64,000 nucleotides of DNA from Dictyophora rubrovolvata. Its lineage: Eukaryota > Basidiomycota > Agaricomycetes > Phallales > Phallaceae. Positions 37,889 through 50,549 of this stretch are shown here, in pieces. The DNA is taken from positions 1,612,001 to 1,676,000 of the forward strand of contig CP114119.1 in the NCBI GenBank assembly GCA_029959195.1, written 5' to 3'. The notes under the pieces are model-generated. The model ran no database searches, had not been told where the DNA came from, and worked only from the letters and a program-made list of their open reading frames with translations. The position numbers were made by a program, and so were the translations under genes. Position 1 is the first letter of the stretch. The number at the start of each line of letters is the position of its first letter.

Positions 37889-39647
37889 TCAAGGTCTCCG
37901 GGTAAGATCCCCAGTGTTACGACCAGAACGCAATGGATAATCTCTGTCACGAGTGCTTGGGCGATTGGCAGATGGAGGATAGCCACCGGAAAAGTTCCCA
38001 GACGAGGATGAGTATCCCTCAGCGTTATATAAAGGCGCAGAATAACTTCCGGAACCGTAGGGCAAAGCAGGTCGGCCCGGACTTGACGAACGTCGTCTGA
38101 GAAGCACATGTAATCCTACAAATGCAAACTGAGCATCAAACCTCAAACCTACCGATAACGGGCATTGTCATTCACCCCACGTCCATTTTCAGGGTAGCGA
38201 GATGGCGTTGTTGCTCTGCCACGATAATCAGAATAGTCTCTATATGCGGTTCATAAACAAACTATGTGAGAGAAGACTGCAGATGCTCGAGTCACCTTGG
38301 AGGAGGGGGCCTATCAAAATCACTGCGAGGCGGCGTCCTGGATCTACCATATGAAGGAGGAGGATAGCGACCACTCGGAGGTGGCCTTCTGTCGTAAACC
38401 GCGCGAGAATCATATGGGCGAGGATCATACGAGTCGTTTAGGGCCGTGTGACTCTGTCGAGAGTTATAATCAGCCTCAGAGTAATATCCACCGCGAGTGT
38501 CATAACGCGAAGAATGAGAGCCACGGAGATCTCGTCGATACTCATCCACGTCACGAGACGATCTATCAACAACAGAGTAATCTCTATAATCTCTTGGTGG
38601 CGGCGTTGTGGGCCGAAAATCTCTCGGCCTATAGTCTTGGCGATCTCTTGATGGGGGTCGAGGCGGTGGTTGGGAATCATGGTAGGCATATCGCGAATCT
38701 CTTGAAGGACGATAATCATTGCGAGGAGGAGAGTAACCCCTGGGCATTAAATCGCGGGGAGGAGGATGTGTCACTCTATCCATAAGAGTGTTTTCAGACC
38801 TTCTGTTTCTACTAAAAAAGGTAACTAGAAAAATTGGATGAGCTCAATTATGAAGGCTCACAAAGCAACAACATGATTGGGACACTCTCTAAGGTAAATG
38901 AGTGCGAGATTCGGAAAAAGATATAAAAGACTTGGTCACCTCGCCCAATGACCCATTTGACCGCATTTAAAGCAAGCACTCGCGTCTCCAGTAAACCTAG
39001 CAGACCTACCTCCTCCATGGGACAGCTCAACTCGTATCTTATTTCCCATGAAATATCCCTCATTATATTTGGACACACTCTCTTCTGCTGACTGGCGATC
39101 CGCAAATTCCTAAAGGGGGGGCACAATGCTATTGTGTATCTTATACTCGAAAGGCATAACTCACAACAAAGCCAAATCCTAACCTATGTTGACGATTCAG
39201 TGAGCCCCTACTTTAAAACACGCTCATTCACGTACTTTAATTCTATCGAGACAATCCGCCCAATTTTTCCGAAACAACTTTGTAAGTCTTCTTGGCGAGT
39301 ATGTTCAGGCAAGCCACCGACATATACTTTGCTTGGCTGGAATCCACTTTAGTATCTAACATTCAAATGTTATCAATAAAAAGTACGTTGATTTGTTTTT
39401 CACGATAAATCGTGCCATGTTTTTCTCCTGGCACTCCTGAATCGAAATCCTTTGTTGCTTTAGAAGGCGAGACCGACCTAGAAAGAGGCTTCTCGATTTC
39501 GTCGTGTCTGCCAGTGTTTCTACTGAATTCTACGTTATCTTGGTGAAGCTTATCTCCATCAACAATGTTGGATTTTTCTTCGGGATGATCTGCGTCCCAG
39601 CTCTCTTGCTGGGTAGACTCGAATCGACGAGGAAGTGGCGAAGACAT
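37889..39647 (-). CDS. RNA-binding protein with RRM, CCHC zinc knuckle and Arg/Pro/Ser/Tyr-rich tail
   Basis: Probable SR-like splicing or mRNA-processing factor. The first about 80 residues are acidic/polar (MSSPLPRRFESTQQESWD). An intron with a TACTAA branch then leads to an RRM: RNP2 KVYVGGLPEHT, helix ..RQEDLQSCFGKIG.., RNP1-like LGFGFV..EFADRQSAEE. A zinc knuckle CFKCGQMGHWARECPNH follows (CCHC complete across an intron). The rest is low-complexity, rich in RDY, RPPPP, SRDR and GRSRTPPRSD-type repeats, and ends LRSGRNTGDLTRRP. The RRM-knuckle-RS order resembles SRSF7 and plant RSZ proteins. All exon joins are in phase. Start ATG 39647; the stop at 37889 terminates the Arg-rich frame. Confidence 0.82.
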
Positions 39648-39816
39648 TAGCAGAAATCGCTCACATAATCAAAAGTATATACTCTTTGCCGAAAATCGTG
39701 CCGATTTCAAAAGTAGTAAAATCCAAAACACAAGCTTTATTACGAAAGTCAACTGTGCAGAATCATATATAAAAAGAACGGAACATTGTTCGAAAAGAAA
39801 GTCCAATTTTTAAAAA

Positions 39817-41847
39817 CTAAACCACAAGGGTCCAAATCCCTCCACCAATTAGAGCGACCAACGTCAATGAAATTCCCATTACAGCTGTTCTCACACTTCC
39901 TGAAGAATGTGTTGTACCTGAGCCACCACTTCCGCCACCACTTCCGCCATTGCTTCCGGATGTCGTGGCTGGAGAAGTAGGGGTGAATGTAGCTGCAAGG
40001 TTCGCCAAACAGGAAGTTGCTGCAGCTTGAGCAGCGGAAGGGGAAGGTGCATTCGGAACGATTGAGGCATTTCCAGAAAAGTCGCAAGACTGAGGATTGC
40101 GATTTGTGGCATCAAAAAATGCTGACATAACAAAGTTGAGTTTTGTAACTGTTGCGCAATACAAGTCTTAATACTGAAACTATGGCGACGCTGCAGGATA
40201 TAACTTACCGGGGTCACAGAAAGAAACGGCTCCGTATTTTCCAGTAATACCCGATCCACCTATGGGGTCACAGCTGCCGTTTTGTGCGCCCAACAATGAA
40301 CAACCTTCATTGATCAACTCTCCTACGATTGCACTTTCCTGAGGACTGCTCGTTTGTATAAATTTGCAACTAAAGGCGTTTTGGTTCAAACATTGGCACG
40401 CTCCGTCATTGGGTGTAGGCGGTAAGTTTGTCGAAGCAAGCCAGATTGGAGGAGTAGGTGAGGGACAGGTAGCAAATACATCTTGCCCAGCATCCGCCTG
40501 TGTAGGAGTAGTTGTGAATGTCACGTTGCCATATTGTTCCTTGAGACGGGTAAAGTCATCATTGGTAACGACAGTTTGGTTATCGCTGCCAGTAATTTCG
40601 ACTAGTCCATAACCCCCAGTAGCGTTGAAATACCCAAATGCAATTCCTCCGGACCAATCCTTATTCATCTCGGGTCCATAAAGTGCAGCCACTTCAGTCC
40701 ATAGACGCGGTGGGTTGGTAACACAGCCAAATTCACTGAAAATCAGTGGAACGTTGGCTGTAGAAAATGTCTGTTCAGTGCTTGCATATGATGCTGCAAA
40801 GCTCGAATTTCCACACCACTCGCTGAAAATTGGATAAACAGTGAAATTTGTTGAGACAATGTTGCTCCTACAACGTACTAGTTATTCAAGCCGAATATAT
40901 CCACAGAGGTGGCATCTGAGTCGCAAGATAAATATTCGAAAAGTGGCTCCTAGAAATAGTCATTAAATTGCCCGATACCTGGGAGCCATCACTCACCCGC
41001 CAAGAATCTGGACCGTCTGTAGATGTGTAACTAACTATGAGGGGAGGTATTAGTACGCTAATCTTTACCCAAAAATCTCATAATGAACCTAGAACGCTTG
41101 AATTTTTCGATTTAAGGAAGGCTTTGACGTCTCGAGCGGCGGCCTTGATGTAAGGTCCGGCTTGTGTAGCATTCGGGATTACGTTTAGCTGGCCGACGAC
41201 TTCGTTTGCAACGTTGAATGCAAGAACATTGCTATACTTAAGAAACGCGTTAACCGTGGTTAGATATTGATCCAATTCTACAACACTCCATTCAGGGTCA
41301 GCGCGATTAATTGAAACGTTAGGTGTTGACAGATCGAGACTAATATAAGTTAACAACAATGCGAGCAGTTCATAAAAAAAAATCACATCACATAAATCCC
41401 AGCGTCATTGAACAGGTTCATACATGTATCATGATTGAGGGAGGGATCTACGGAGTAGCTTCGAATACAATTGACGTCAAGTTCCTGTAAAATTGGAAGA
41501 TCTCTCTGACAGCCAGTACCGTCTGCCAATGGATCTTGATAGTAAAAGAAGTGATGTTACTATTGAACAAGGTTGTTTGACGACGAGAACTTGCCTTTGA
41601 AAGTACCCGGCTCAGGGAACTCATCATTGGGATCATTTGCAACTACACCTGTAGTTATGTCGTGTAAGTACGACAATGTCATAGAAAAAAATAGAAAACC
41701 TATACCCTGTTGCTGATATGCCACTCCTCTCACGTAAAACCGAGTGCCATCCGATGAGTTGTAAAGGTACTTGCCATGGCGGGAGATGGAAGAGAGGGCA
41801 TGAGCCAAGGGGAGAATACCCAGTGCACACAGCTTGCTGAGATGCAT
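39817..41847 (-). CDS. GPI-anchored beta-1,3-glucanosyltransferase, GH72 with X8 (CBM43) module
   Basis: Gas/Gel-type cell-wall enzyme that cuts and re-ligates beta-1,3-glucan chains. A signal peptide is seen ([20 protein letters not shown]). The GH72 domain starts [20 protein letters not shown]; the acid/base Glu is in [10 protein letters not shown] and the nucleophile Glu lies in the [13 protein letters not shown] exon. The cysteine-rich X8 module follows ([38 protein letters not shown]). Next are a Ser/Gly/Thr-rich linker and a hydrophobic tail [19 protein letters not shown] suited to GPI attachment. The presence of X8 puts it in the GH72-plus group. Numerous introns; the order of exons is clear but a few borders near 40.9-41.5 kb are approximate. 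Confidence 0.92.
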
Positions 41848-42355
41848 GGCCTTTAGAATGTGAATATGAAAGAATGTAAGGGTTCTGCCCCGGCGAGTTG
41901 AAAAGAAGTTGTTAAGTAGACGTTATACGCCCAACGAAAAGTCAAGACAGAAATACTATAGTACACTAACCATTTAAGCGAATGCTGGGCGCAGTTCACA
42001 CGTTCACGGCTGTAGGAGAATGCCGGTCGGCACGCGGGATTTCCGCATAATAATATTAGTAGTGACTAGTGATGGTTCCTAAAAGTACCTAAATGAGAGG
42101 TCTTTCGTGCAGTCGCATGTCCTACTAACTCAGTTGCCAATATTTGCATGATGCTTGTCATGTGGCATCGCATTCTGTGTCTACCGAGACCTTCTTTCAT
42201 TGATGATATGGGACACCAGACAAAAATTTTTTCCCTACATTCTACTTACAACAATTATGTGGAATCAACAGCGCTAGGCCGATACAAAAGAATGGTATGA
42301 ATTGCCTTCATGTATTTAAATGATATTTGTCCGTTAGATCGTACATCATCCAAGG
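41848..42355. other. Intergenic, GH72 promoter and SUR7-like 3' end
   Basis: 508 bp. The part next to 41848 serves as the GH72 promoter; the part next to 42355 is the 3' UTR of the SUR7-like gene. No additional gene or clear motif seen. Confidence 0.55.
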
Positions 42356-43514
42356 TCATACAAACCGTGTTCGATACGTGTGGCAACTAAAACCATGTTG
42401 GATCAGAACCATATACGAGTGATTTTTCAAATACCTGACGATATAAGGCAGCAGGGACAGAAATAAAATGATAAATGCGGCCCAGATTAGCCATAATGCT
42501 GAACCAAATGTAACGGTTATACCGAGGGGTGCACCAGATATAACCTTACCACACCATGTGAGCTCATCTGGATCTAAGGTGACAAAGGAAACATTTGATA
42601 CCTGAACAGAATTGATGGTTCGGGTCTGATGAATCAATGCTGACCAAAGCGCTGCTCCGACCAGAAGGAGAATTGCTGCAAGACAAGCAAATATGGAGGC
42701 CAAAACATATGATACCGTTGATTGAGGGATACCGCTATATCAAGGCCATTATTTCGGGGCAAATGACAATTAACTGATAGGCTCCCACCAAAACAACGCC
42801 AAAGCCGTACAAATAGTCCCTATAAATATAAGGTAATATGCTGCCCGAGTGGAACTACGAAGAAAAGGTGCGTTGCTAAATGTCTTGTTAGGACTCGATA
42901 TCAAGACTCTGACCGCCACTGAATAGTTCGTCGGTGTGTCCGCTAGGATCGAGTCAAGAGGATCGAACTGAAAAGCAAACGAATTATTCGCGCATCTGCC
43001 ATGTGAAGAGTCCGTGTATGCACAATAGCTATACAGCCCCCATTTGTAGAACAGACGCAAGCCGGCTTGCTGAGCGAGAGGGGTTGATGAATTGTTGGTA
43101 TAAAGGCCAGGAATAGGATCTGCCGTCGCGTTTTCTAGTGCATTTCTACTCCGACAGTTGTGGTAAATAACAAAGAAATATAATGGTGTACACATTCACG
43201 AACCCAAATGCAGAGACATCTACTGACACCTGTCTGTCAATGTTTACAAGGTAATCGGAAATTCTCGGAGCAAAAGACATACCATGGATATTTGACGTGG
43301 AGTTTTCGAGACATTGATTTGACCGATCTAAGCATATTTTAGAAAAAAGGTAGAAATGGGAAAAAATCTGGAGACTTCACATGCGCAAATATGAGAAGCA
43401 AAAGAGCCACGAAACTGGAACAAGACTCTCAGAATGATCTTGGGCTATGCGTCAGAAATGAAAAACGACACACGTTAAGAAAGTAGCGCTGCGAATGCAA
43501 GTTTGGCCCTTCAT
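42356..43514 (-). CDS. SUR7/PalI family four-span plasma-membrane protein
   Basis: Four hydrophobic segments in the SUR7/PalI arrangement: one near the N-terminus (CSSFVALLLLIFAHIGQI), a large outside loop, then three more (YYLIFIGTICTALALF; VLASIFACLAAILLLVGAAL; FGSALWLIWAAFIILFLSLL). The loop holds possible N-glycosylation sites and the family WGLYSYCAYTDSSHGRC motif (G-YC...C). My model starts MKGQTCIRSATFLTCS at 43514 and ends SLLPYIVSCHTYRTRFV after a final small intron, typical of basidiomycete members. Relatives organise eisosomes/MCC patches or sense ambient pH. Six introns are inferred; the first two exons are the least certain. It is divergent from the sterol glucosyltransferase (277 bp). 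Confidence 0.75.
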
Positions 43515-43791
43515 TTTTTTTTTACAAAAAACACCTCTCTTTAATTTATGAACGTTTTTTGGTAAGGGGTAGTTTGAAGCAAGCACAGGGCCTCGAGGCT
43601 CAGGGAGCCGCAGAGGAGCGTGTCACTCCAGCCCGTAACGCCGAAGTGGGTCGCCTCAGCAAACTCTCTCTGGAGAAGTAGCGCCTGTATTTTCGACTTA
43701 GGGGATAACAAACGTCACGTCGTGCACAGCAGGACCTCCATCTTATACTCTGTTGTCTCATTCACCCACAGTGCTTTATGAGAATTTGGGG

Positions 43792-46700
43792 ATGATGTCG
43801 AAGCCACCACAACCCTCCCCGTCGCAGGATTCGAACACCACAATTGAGACATCGTCCAGCACACACAAGGGAACAAGTAGCGATGCAGCAACATCTGTGA
43901 TAACTCAAGGTGTAGGTTCTTCACCACGTTTGTCCGGTAGCATTATGAAACGCACAATGGAGAAGTTCTCGTTGAGTGCGCAAAATCCACGTTTGTCGAA
44001 ATCAGAAATTCAAAGGCCGTCTCAAACTCGTAAACGCCTTTTCAGCCTCACTAAGAGGGGGAAAGATGAACAGAGCATTCGGGATACAAAGCCTGGTGAA
44101 TACATACACGTTGTTCTGACAATGCCCTATACAGATAATAATTCCGATGAACAGACCGGAAAGCCGACCCGATGGATTTAGCCACCCACAATGTTGCAGA
44201 CTCGCCTTTCATACGACCTCCTTCTCCAGAAGATCCTTCCGCGCCACCAAATCAAGTTATGTTAGGAGATTTTAGAGGAACTGGTTCGGTGGGTTGGACC
44301 ACAACAAACAACCTGTCAATTTGCCTCATGATTCTTTAGATGCATCCGGGCACTCAAACCTTGATACAGGCGATACAGGCGTTGCCATGGACAGAAGAAG
44401 AAGAACCCGACGATGCAGACAACTCGGAAGGATCTTCGGATACGGACGAAGAATGTATGTGTTTTCTCCCTCCTGTTTGTGTACCTAACAGAGCCATTGT
44501 ATTGGCTACAGTTACGCCGCCGTCTAAACATGCTATTAGTCAATCTACGAGCGAACAAAATTCTAACAAGACTACGGAAGGAATTCAGCCGCAGCAGCAT
44601 GACTCAACCGTTACAGGTGTTAATGACGGCTCAGCTCGTATTGGTATTGAAAGTTTGCCGAAAGATGGAATAAGTCGATTAAATCATGAACCTTCGCGCG
44701 ATGCCATGACGCACAATGGCAGCTACGCAAACTTTCTATCACAGCATCGAATGGACTTGGCTGCGAAACTTCGTGAAGCTTTTGAAATGGATGATATCTC
44801 AGAAGTTATAGCAGGTATGTCAATTTTACAAGGATTTTAAACCAAAATCTGATTGGCACTCTAGAAATCCCTTGCTGGATGCTCAGATCTATTTGTAGGT
44901 ATTCTATTGGTTGTATATGTTGATCTGACCAAGTGTGGCCGTCAGTGCTTCAGGGATTTTTGTATTTGACCAACGCTTACCTTTGCTTCTTTGCGCGTAT
45001 ACCGTCGCGGGAAGTGTGTATCTTTAATCTGCTGTCTTTGACGAGTATTTTACCACTATTTTAGGAGCAAGTGCTCAAATCGGGTTCGCTCCAGAGAAAG
45101 GCTCAGAGAACTAAGCGGCTTTCGAAATATTGGTTTATTCTAAAGAACGACGCCTTATCTTGGTATAATTCCTCTTCTGTGAGGTGTGGATTATAGTTGT
45201 AGTGCTTTACTCATCATATCTCTCAGGATCCTTACTTCCCTCGCGGAATGGTGGATTTGCGGTATATAGCTAGTTGCGATATATGTGGGGAGAAAGGCTT
45301 GGAACTTCGAACCCGGGATCGAGTTATAAGCCTGCTGGCGGATTCCACTTCAAACAGAGATGAATGGATGAAAGCGATTCAAAAGGTTCGTGTCATGCTT
45401 GTTTTACATAGCTCCGTTATCCCCCATTAATTCCACCCTTTTGAAATTTCTCGTATAATAGGTCATCTTCAAAGCCCAAAACATGGGTGAATGCGTGAAA
45501 ATAGCTATACCTTATTCGTTAATAATCGACGTCGATAAATCATCTACAATGGGATTTAACGAATTATTAGAAGTAAAAGTTATAGACAAAGGAGTCGTCT
45601 ATTCGGTGGATTCCTATTATTTTACGTATTTTCGGGATCCCCCACGGGTATTGGAACAGATTCGAAGTATGGTTAGGGAATTCCAACAGCTATCTCCTAG
45701 CCAAGACAATTTGGAGATCAAAGATACCACTGCAGCCCGGTCAGGAGCGCCGAACGCAGACCCGATTCCTTCCCCCGACAAACTTACTTCGGACAGACCC
45801 TCCAGTTTCAGGCTGACCTCGTTGTTCAAAACGCTCTCCACTTTCAATAATACTGTTCCTGATTCGGAATTCCGCGACACAACCTCGACATTTCCTCTCC
45901 CGTCTTCCTATGACCGATCGAATTCCTGCACTGGTCCTCCTTCTCATCCAAAGCTAAACAATACTTCAACCGTCAATGAACCATTAGCAGGTTCTGAGCT
46001 CCTTGATGCCCATGATACTAGTCTGTTATCATCCAACCACACATACCCACCACCTCCTTCTCCAGGTAATTTATCTTCAGGCGAGCTACAGGGACTATGG
46101 GGCATCTCAGTTCCCGCTTGGCTTCGTATACCTGGTCGACGGGTTCTGAGTGGGATTAATTTATTAAATATGTCTTCTTCGAGCGACAGTGTTAAGGAAA
46201 TATACACAGCTGGGACTTTGGCAGCGGCTGAGGATAACGCCAACATGGAGTTTTCTGTGATCGAGACAAATGAAGGAATGGATCCGGAAGTTATCGCTAG
46301 GTTCCACTCGTCCTTTGCACTGAATGAAAAGGAAACCCTTTTGGGAGGTAAGTTAAACCAAACGTGCATTGCGAGAACTAATTATAAGCTCACTTTCATT
46401 ACAAAGTGATACCGGGATCCCTGTTTCGAGCTCTTCCCGTCTGGGGAAAGTTTTATATCTCGTCGTCTTATCTCTGTTTTCGTTCGTCAAAGTCTTTAAC
46501 CAAGACCAGAGTCAGTAAAGGTTATTAGACCCAGATTGTAATTGGTACTAATGCACCACATAGATGATTATCCCGATTCAGGATATCCTGAACTCAGAGT
46601 CTGCGAAGGGTTACCGCTTTGGGATGCATGGTCTCGTAGTTATCATTAAGGGCCACGAGGAGTTATTTTTTGAATTTGGCTCTGCGACACGCAGAGACCT

Positions 46701-48733
46701 ATGCGCCGAGCTGTTAAAGAAACAGTTGGATCAGATTCATCTCGGACAAACAGAGGTCGAACTTCCCGGCTTTGTCGACGATGCGAGAACGGAAAAATTT
46801 TTCTCGGAAGGATGGGAACTTCAAAATCCTTTGAATCGTTCTGCTACAGTCCTTTCAATGCAATCACAGACAGACTCTCTCCCTGCTGTCATGTTTACTT
46901 CTTCTTCTTCGACGTTCTTAACCTTCAAGCCAAGTAAACCATTGCACTTCACTCTCCTGACTATTGGATCACGGGGAGATGTCCAACCATACATAGCTTT
47001 AGGAAAACGGCTTCTTCAGGAAGGACATCGCGTCCGTATCGCGACTCACGGTGAATTTCAATCGTGGATAGAATCTGTGCGTGCATTGCATATGTTGAAA
47101 GAGCTCATGTGGGAACCTTTTTCTTCGTGTAGCACTGTATTGAGTTTGCATACGTCGGAGGAGATCCCGCCGAGCTAATGCGGATATGCGTTGAGAATGG
47201 CGTGTTTACAGTATCATTTCTGAAAGAATCAGCTGCCAAAGTATGCCTTTTCTAAACGCTAAACTATGCGTCTCACTAGCCGATTCGCTTTCAGTTTAGA
47301 GGTTGGATAGACGATCTATTAAAGACATCTTGGGAGGCTTGCCAAGGAACAGACGTCCTCATTGAAAGTCCTAGTGCTATGGGCGGAATTCATATTGCCG
47401 AGGCACTTGGGATTCCATATTTCCGAGCTTTCACTATGCCTTGGTCTCGTACTCGTGCGTATCCGCACGCGTTTGCTGTCCCTGAGCGCAAGGTACGTTC
47501 TTAGAAGTACCTATTAAAATTACAACGTTCATTCCACTTGAATTAGATGGGCGGGAGTTATAATTATATGGTAAGTCGAAGTAAATCACAGAATCATGAC
47601 TGAAGGTGTTGGGTAGACCTATGTATTGTTTGACCAAGTTTTCTGGAGAGGTATTTCAGGACAGATTAATCGCTGGCGACGTAAAACCTTAAAGCTTAGT
47701 GCTACCAACCTCGACAAGATTGAACAGCACAAAGTCCCTTTTTTATATAATTTTAGTCCCTTTATTGTGCCGCCTCCGCTCGATTGGTATGAATGGATTC
47801 GAGTAACAGGTATGTCTTGGTCGAAATGCCTGAAGTAAATATTTATCTCTCTCTGGAGGTTATTGGTTTTTAGACGATGCCGATGTCAGTGCCAATAAAT
47901 GGACGCCGTCCCCGGAACTTATTCAGTTCATTGAGAGAACTAGAGCTTTAGGGAAGAAATTAGTTTATATAGGGTTTGGGAGCATTGTTGTTTCTGATCC
48001 AGAAGGCATGACAAGATGTGTCGTGGAAGCGATTGAAAAAAGCAATGTCCACGCAGTCCTTTCCAAAGGGTGGTCGGACAGATTATCGTCCAAGAAACTT
48101 CGTATTGAAGAGCCCAAAGAGGAATTCCCGGACTCTATATTTCCTATCAAATCTATCCCGCATGATTGGCTATTTTCACAAATTGACGCAGCCTGCCATC
48201 ATGGAGGCGCTGGAACGACGGGAGCTAGTCTAAGAGGTATTTTTTTGGAAGAGAAATAATTCATTGCGTCTCATCAATTTTTAGCCGGTATACCGACAGT
48301 CATTAAACCATTCTTTGGTGATCAGTTTTTCTGGGGTGACCGAGTAGAGGCTCTGGGGGTTGGGACCAGCATTCGCAAGTTAACGGCAGAAGGCCTGACG
48401 ACTGCCCTCGTGACGGCCACGACCGATGCCAAACAAATCTCGCGAGCCAAATTGGTCGGTCAAACAATACGTAGTGTGAGTTTATATCGCTCGCGTCTAC
48501 ATAGACTAATTCTTTAATAGGAAGATGGAGTGGGGAAAGCGGTGGAAGCCATATATCGTGATTTGGAATATGCACGTTCTCTTATTAAAAGAGATGGTGG
48601 GCTCGTCCAGACCCAAGAGGACTCGAGACCTCCGTCGCCGGGCATCGATCTTCAAAGGTCGCCAGGATCCATTCGTCCTTCTAGTGAGGACTGGTCTGTG
48701 ATATCCGAATATATCGATAGAGATTTGACTTGA
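43792..48733 (+). CDS. ATG26: Sterol 3-beta-glucosyltransferase (UGT51/ATG26 type)
   Basis: Transfers glucose from UDP-glucose to ergosterol; in some fungi needed for pexophagy. Order: a disordered Ser/Thr-rich N-terminus (from [17 protein letters not shown]), a first GRAM domain starting in the [15 protein letters not shown] exon, a PH domain ([32 protein letters not shown]), a second GRAM region ([20 protein letters not shown], then [14 protein letters not shown]), and the GT1 glycosyltransferase ([70 protein letters not shown]). The UDP-sugar motif HHGGAGTT is intact. About 15 introns. Junctions between 44.1 and 44.35 kb in the disordered part are unresolved. Stop after EYIDRDLT. Confidence 0.92.
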
Positions 48734-48856
48734 TAATTATCCCAAGATAACGCTTCGTACATACGGCTGAATATTTCCGTGTTTTAGACATCACAATTCA
48801 ACTATCTATATCCTACACAGTATACAAATTTAAATACATGCCCCCTAACGTTTCAT

Positions 48857-50347
48857 TTATGTGTTATAGTGTTCATGTAGTACATGTTTGCTGAAACTAC
48901 CGAAGGTCTCCTCAGGACTAATCTGGACATCAGTGTCTGGCTGCATGAATAGAGCAAATGTTTCTCGGCTAATATACTCGGCACCTGGCCTGTTTTCCAC
49001 GCGAACACAGTGAGGTGTTGCACGTAGTCTTCCGTTCGTGGCCAGTTCAAGCGCTTCGCCTATTTGGAAAGCCAAACAGTCTGGAGGAATTGATGCCTTT
49101 ATTAGGGAGCCACCGCGAGTCCTAATGTAAAGTCCAGATTGAGGTGACGCTGCGGAGCGAGTCTTTGTCTCTCCATTATCTTCACAGGAAAAATACACTG
49201 CCTATCGAATAATTATTAGTCAATACGAGAGGGAGAAGGCCAGATGGAATCACCGAGCACAGGCCAGTGATCAAAGAATGGTCAAGATGAAAGCCACACC
49301 ATGAGTCAAAAGGTTCATCATTTGCTGTTGTCCCGCTGGGTTGCGGCGGAAAATAATGAAGCAAACGTGCTTTAGTTGTGTTGGGGGATATTAGGTCAGG
49401 CAGAGAAATTGCTTGGTTGGTCAAATAGGAAGCCGCTGGTTTTATAACGCAATAATTCTTAAACGATGAGAAATAGCTCCGAAGTAACATACCGAAAGGT
49501 TGGCAAGCAATGGCTAGTTCCCGTCCAACTTGGAAGATAAATCTAAAATGCCAGGTAAGATAACGGATGCAATCCGTGAACAACGAATGAAATACCGTCC
49601 GAGCGATTTAAAAGCTTCTTCAAAGCCTTCGATGCCATCCTCTTTTGGCCATACATTGCGAGAGTAATATTCTGGAAAATCAAGTTTTTGCTCCGGAGTC
49701 GTGTTTGGTTCGTCGAGGATGGGATTAGCATAAAAGGAGCCCTTTAAAGTATCTGAGACGAATGTCAGAATATAGAAAACAAGGCCAACTAGCTGAAGAT
49801 AAAACACGAACCGGGTTTACCGTTCATAATTTCCTTCGGAAATATCATATAGGACATTGATATAACTATGCCAAGCGGTTATCACGGTACCTTCCCATGA
49901 GACCACCCAAAACTGACGAAGAAAGGGTTCCAATATAAGCTTTCCATACTACGAGTGCGTATAAATTATCATACCTAAATTTGCTCGCGGCATCCGCGTA
50001 TTTTTCACGAATTGACTCGGGCAGGGAAGCAAACTTATTCCCGAGTGTAAGAAGCCTCCCGCGAAGCGTTATATACTCCTCAGGTAGACCGGCGATAATA
50101 ATTAGGCCCTGCAATTATGGACTTTGGTCAAGTACTAATGGTGGGTTATCCAAAGCTTAATTTATACCAGGCAGGAGGGTTCTGCGCCGAATCCTTTTGA
50201 GATAGCTGCTTGTAGGGAATCTGGAGCAGACACCAGCCTATCGTAGGGGACGATGACAGCCCCCTCAGAACTAAACTGTATATCCTGTAGTGTTTGAGTC
50301 TGATTTGTCCTATGTATCAGAAGCTTCATACATACTTCTAATTGCAT
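48857..50347 (-). CDS. 2-oxoglutarate/Fe(II)-dependent dioxygenase-like protein, substrate unknown
   Basis: Jelly-roll oxygenase of the isopenicillin N synthase/clavaminate synthase-like fold. The metal triad is visible as the HxD pair in FHLDHSLITGL and the distal His in RATPHCVRVENR; the 2OG-contact Arg follows nine or so residues later in ISRETFALFMQPD. The N-terminal half contains GLIIIAGLPEEYITLRGRLL, YSFGWSHGKEIMNGKPDTLK (formed across an intron) and NVWPKEDGIEGFEEAFKSLG. About seven introns. Start is ATG 50347, with an in-frame Met six residues later as an alternative. No cluster of secondary-metabolism genes surrounds it, so a metabolic role is more likely than antibiotic synthesis, but the substrate is not predictable. 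Confidence 0.78.
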
Positions 50348-50549
50348 CTAATAATGAATGACAGGTGCTACAGTTCTTCGGGACCAGAAAACTTTTTTTT
50401 TCTCACAGTACTAGTATGTTAAATAGTGCTTCAGCGTCACCATGTGATGTTCACATGCCGACATTGTATGCATATATAATTGTACGTATGTACAACGCGG
50501 GGTATACCATTACATGTCTAATAAAACATAATAAAGATACTTAAGCAAC

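Noticed and set aside
38297-38785. 162-codon open frame on the plus strand
   Set aside because: It is the antisense shadow of the Arg/Pro-rich tail of the RNA-binding protein; codon bias of that repeat keeps the other strand open.
48857-50347. Part of a beta-lactam-like biosynthetic cluster because of the IPNS-like fold
   Set aside because: No NRPS, acyltransferase or transporter nearby; neighbours are sterol glucosyltransferase and RIC1.
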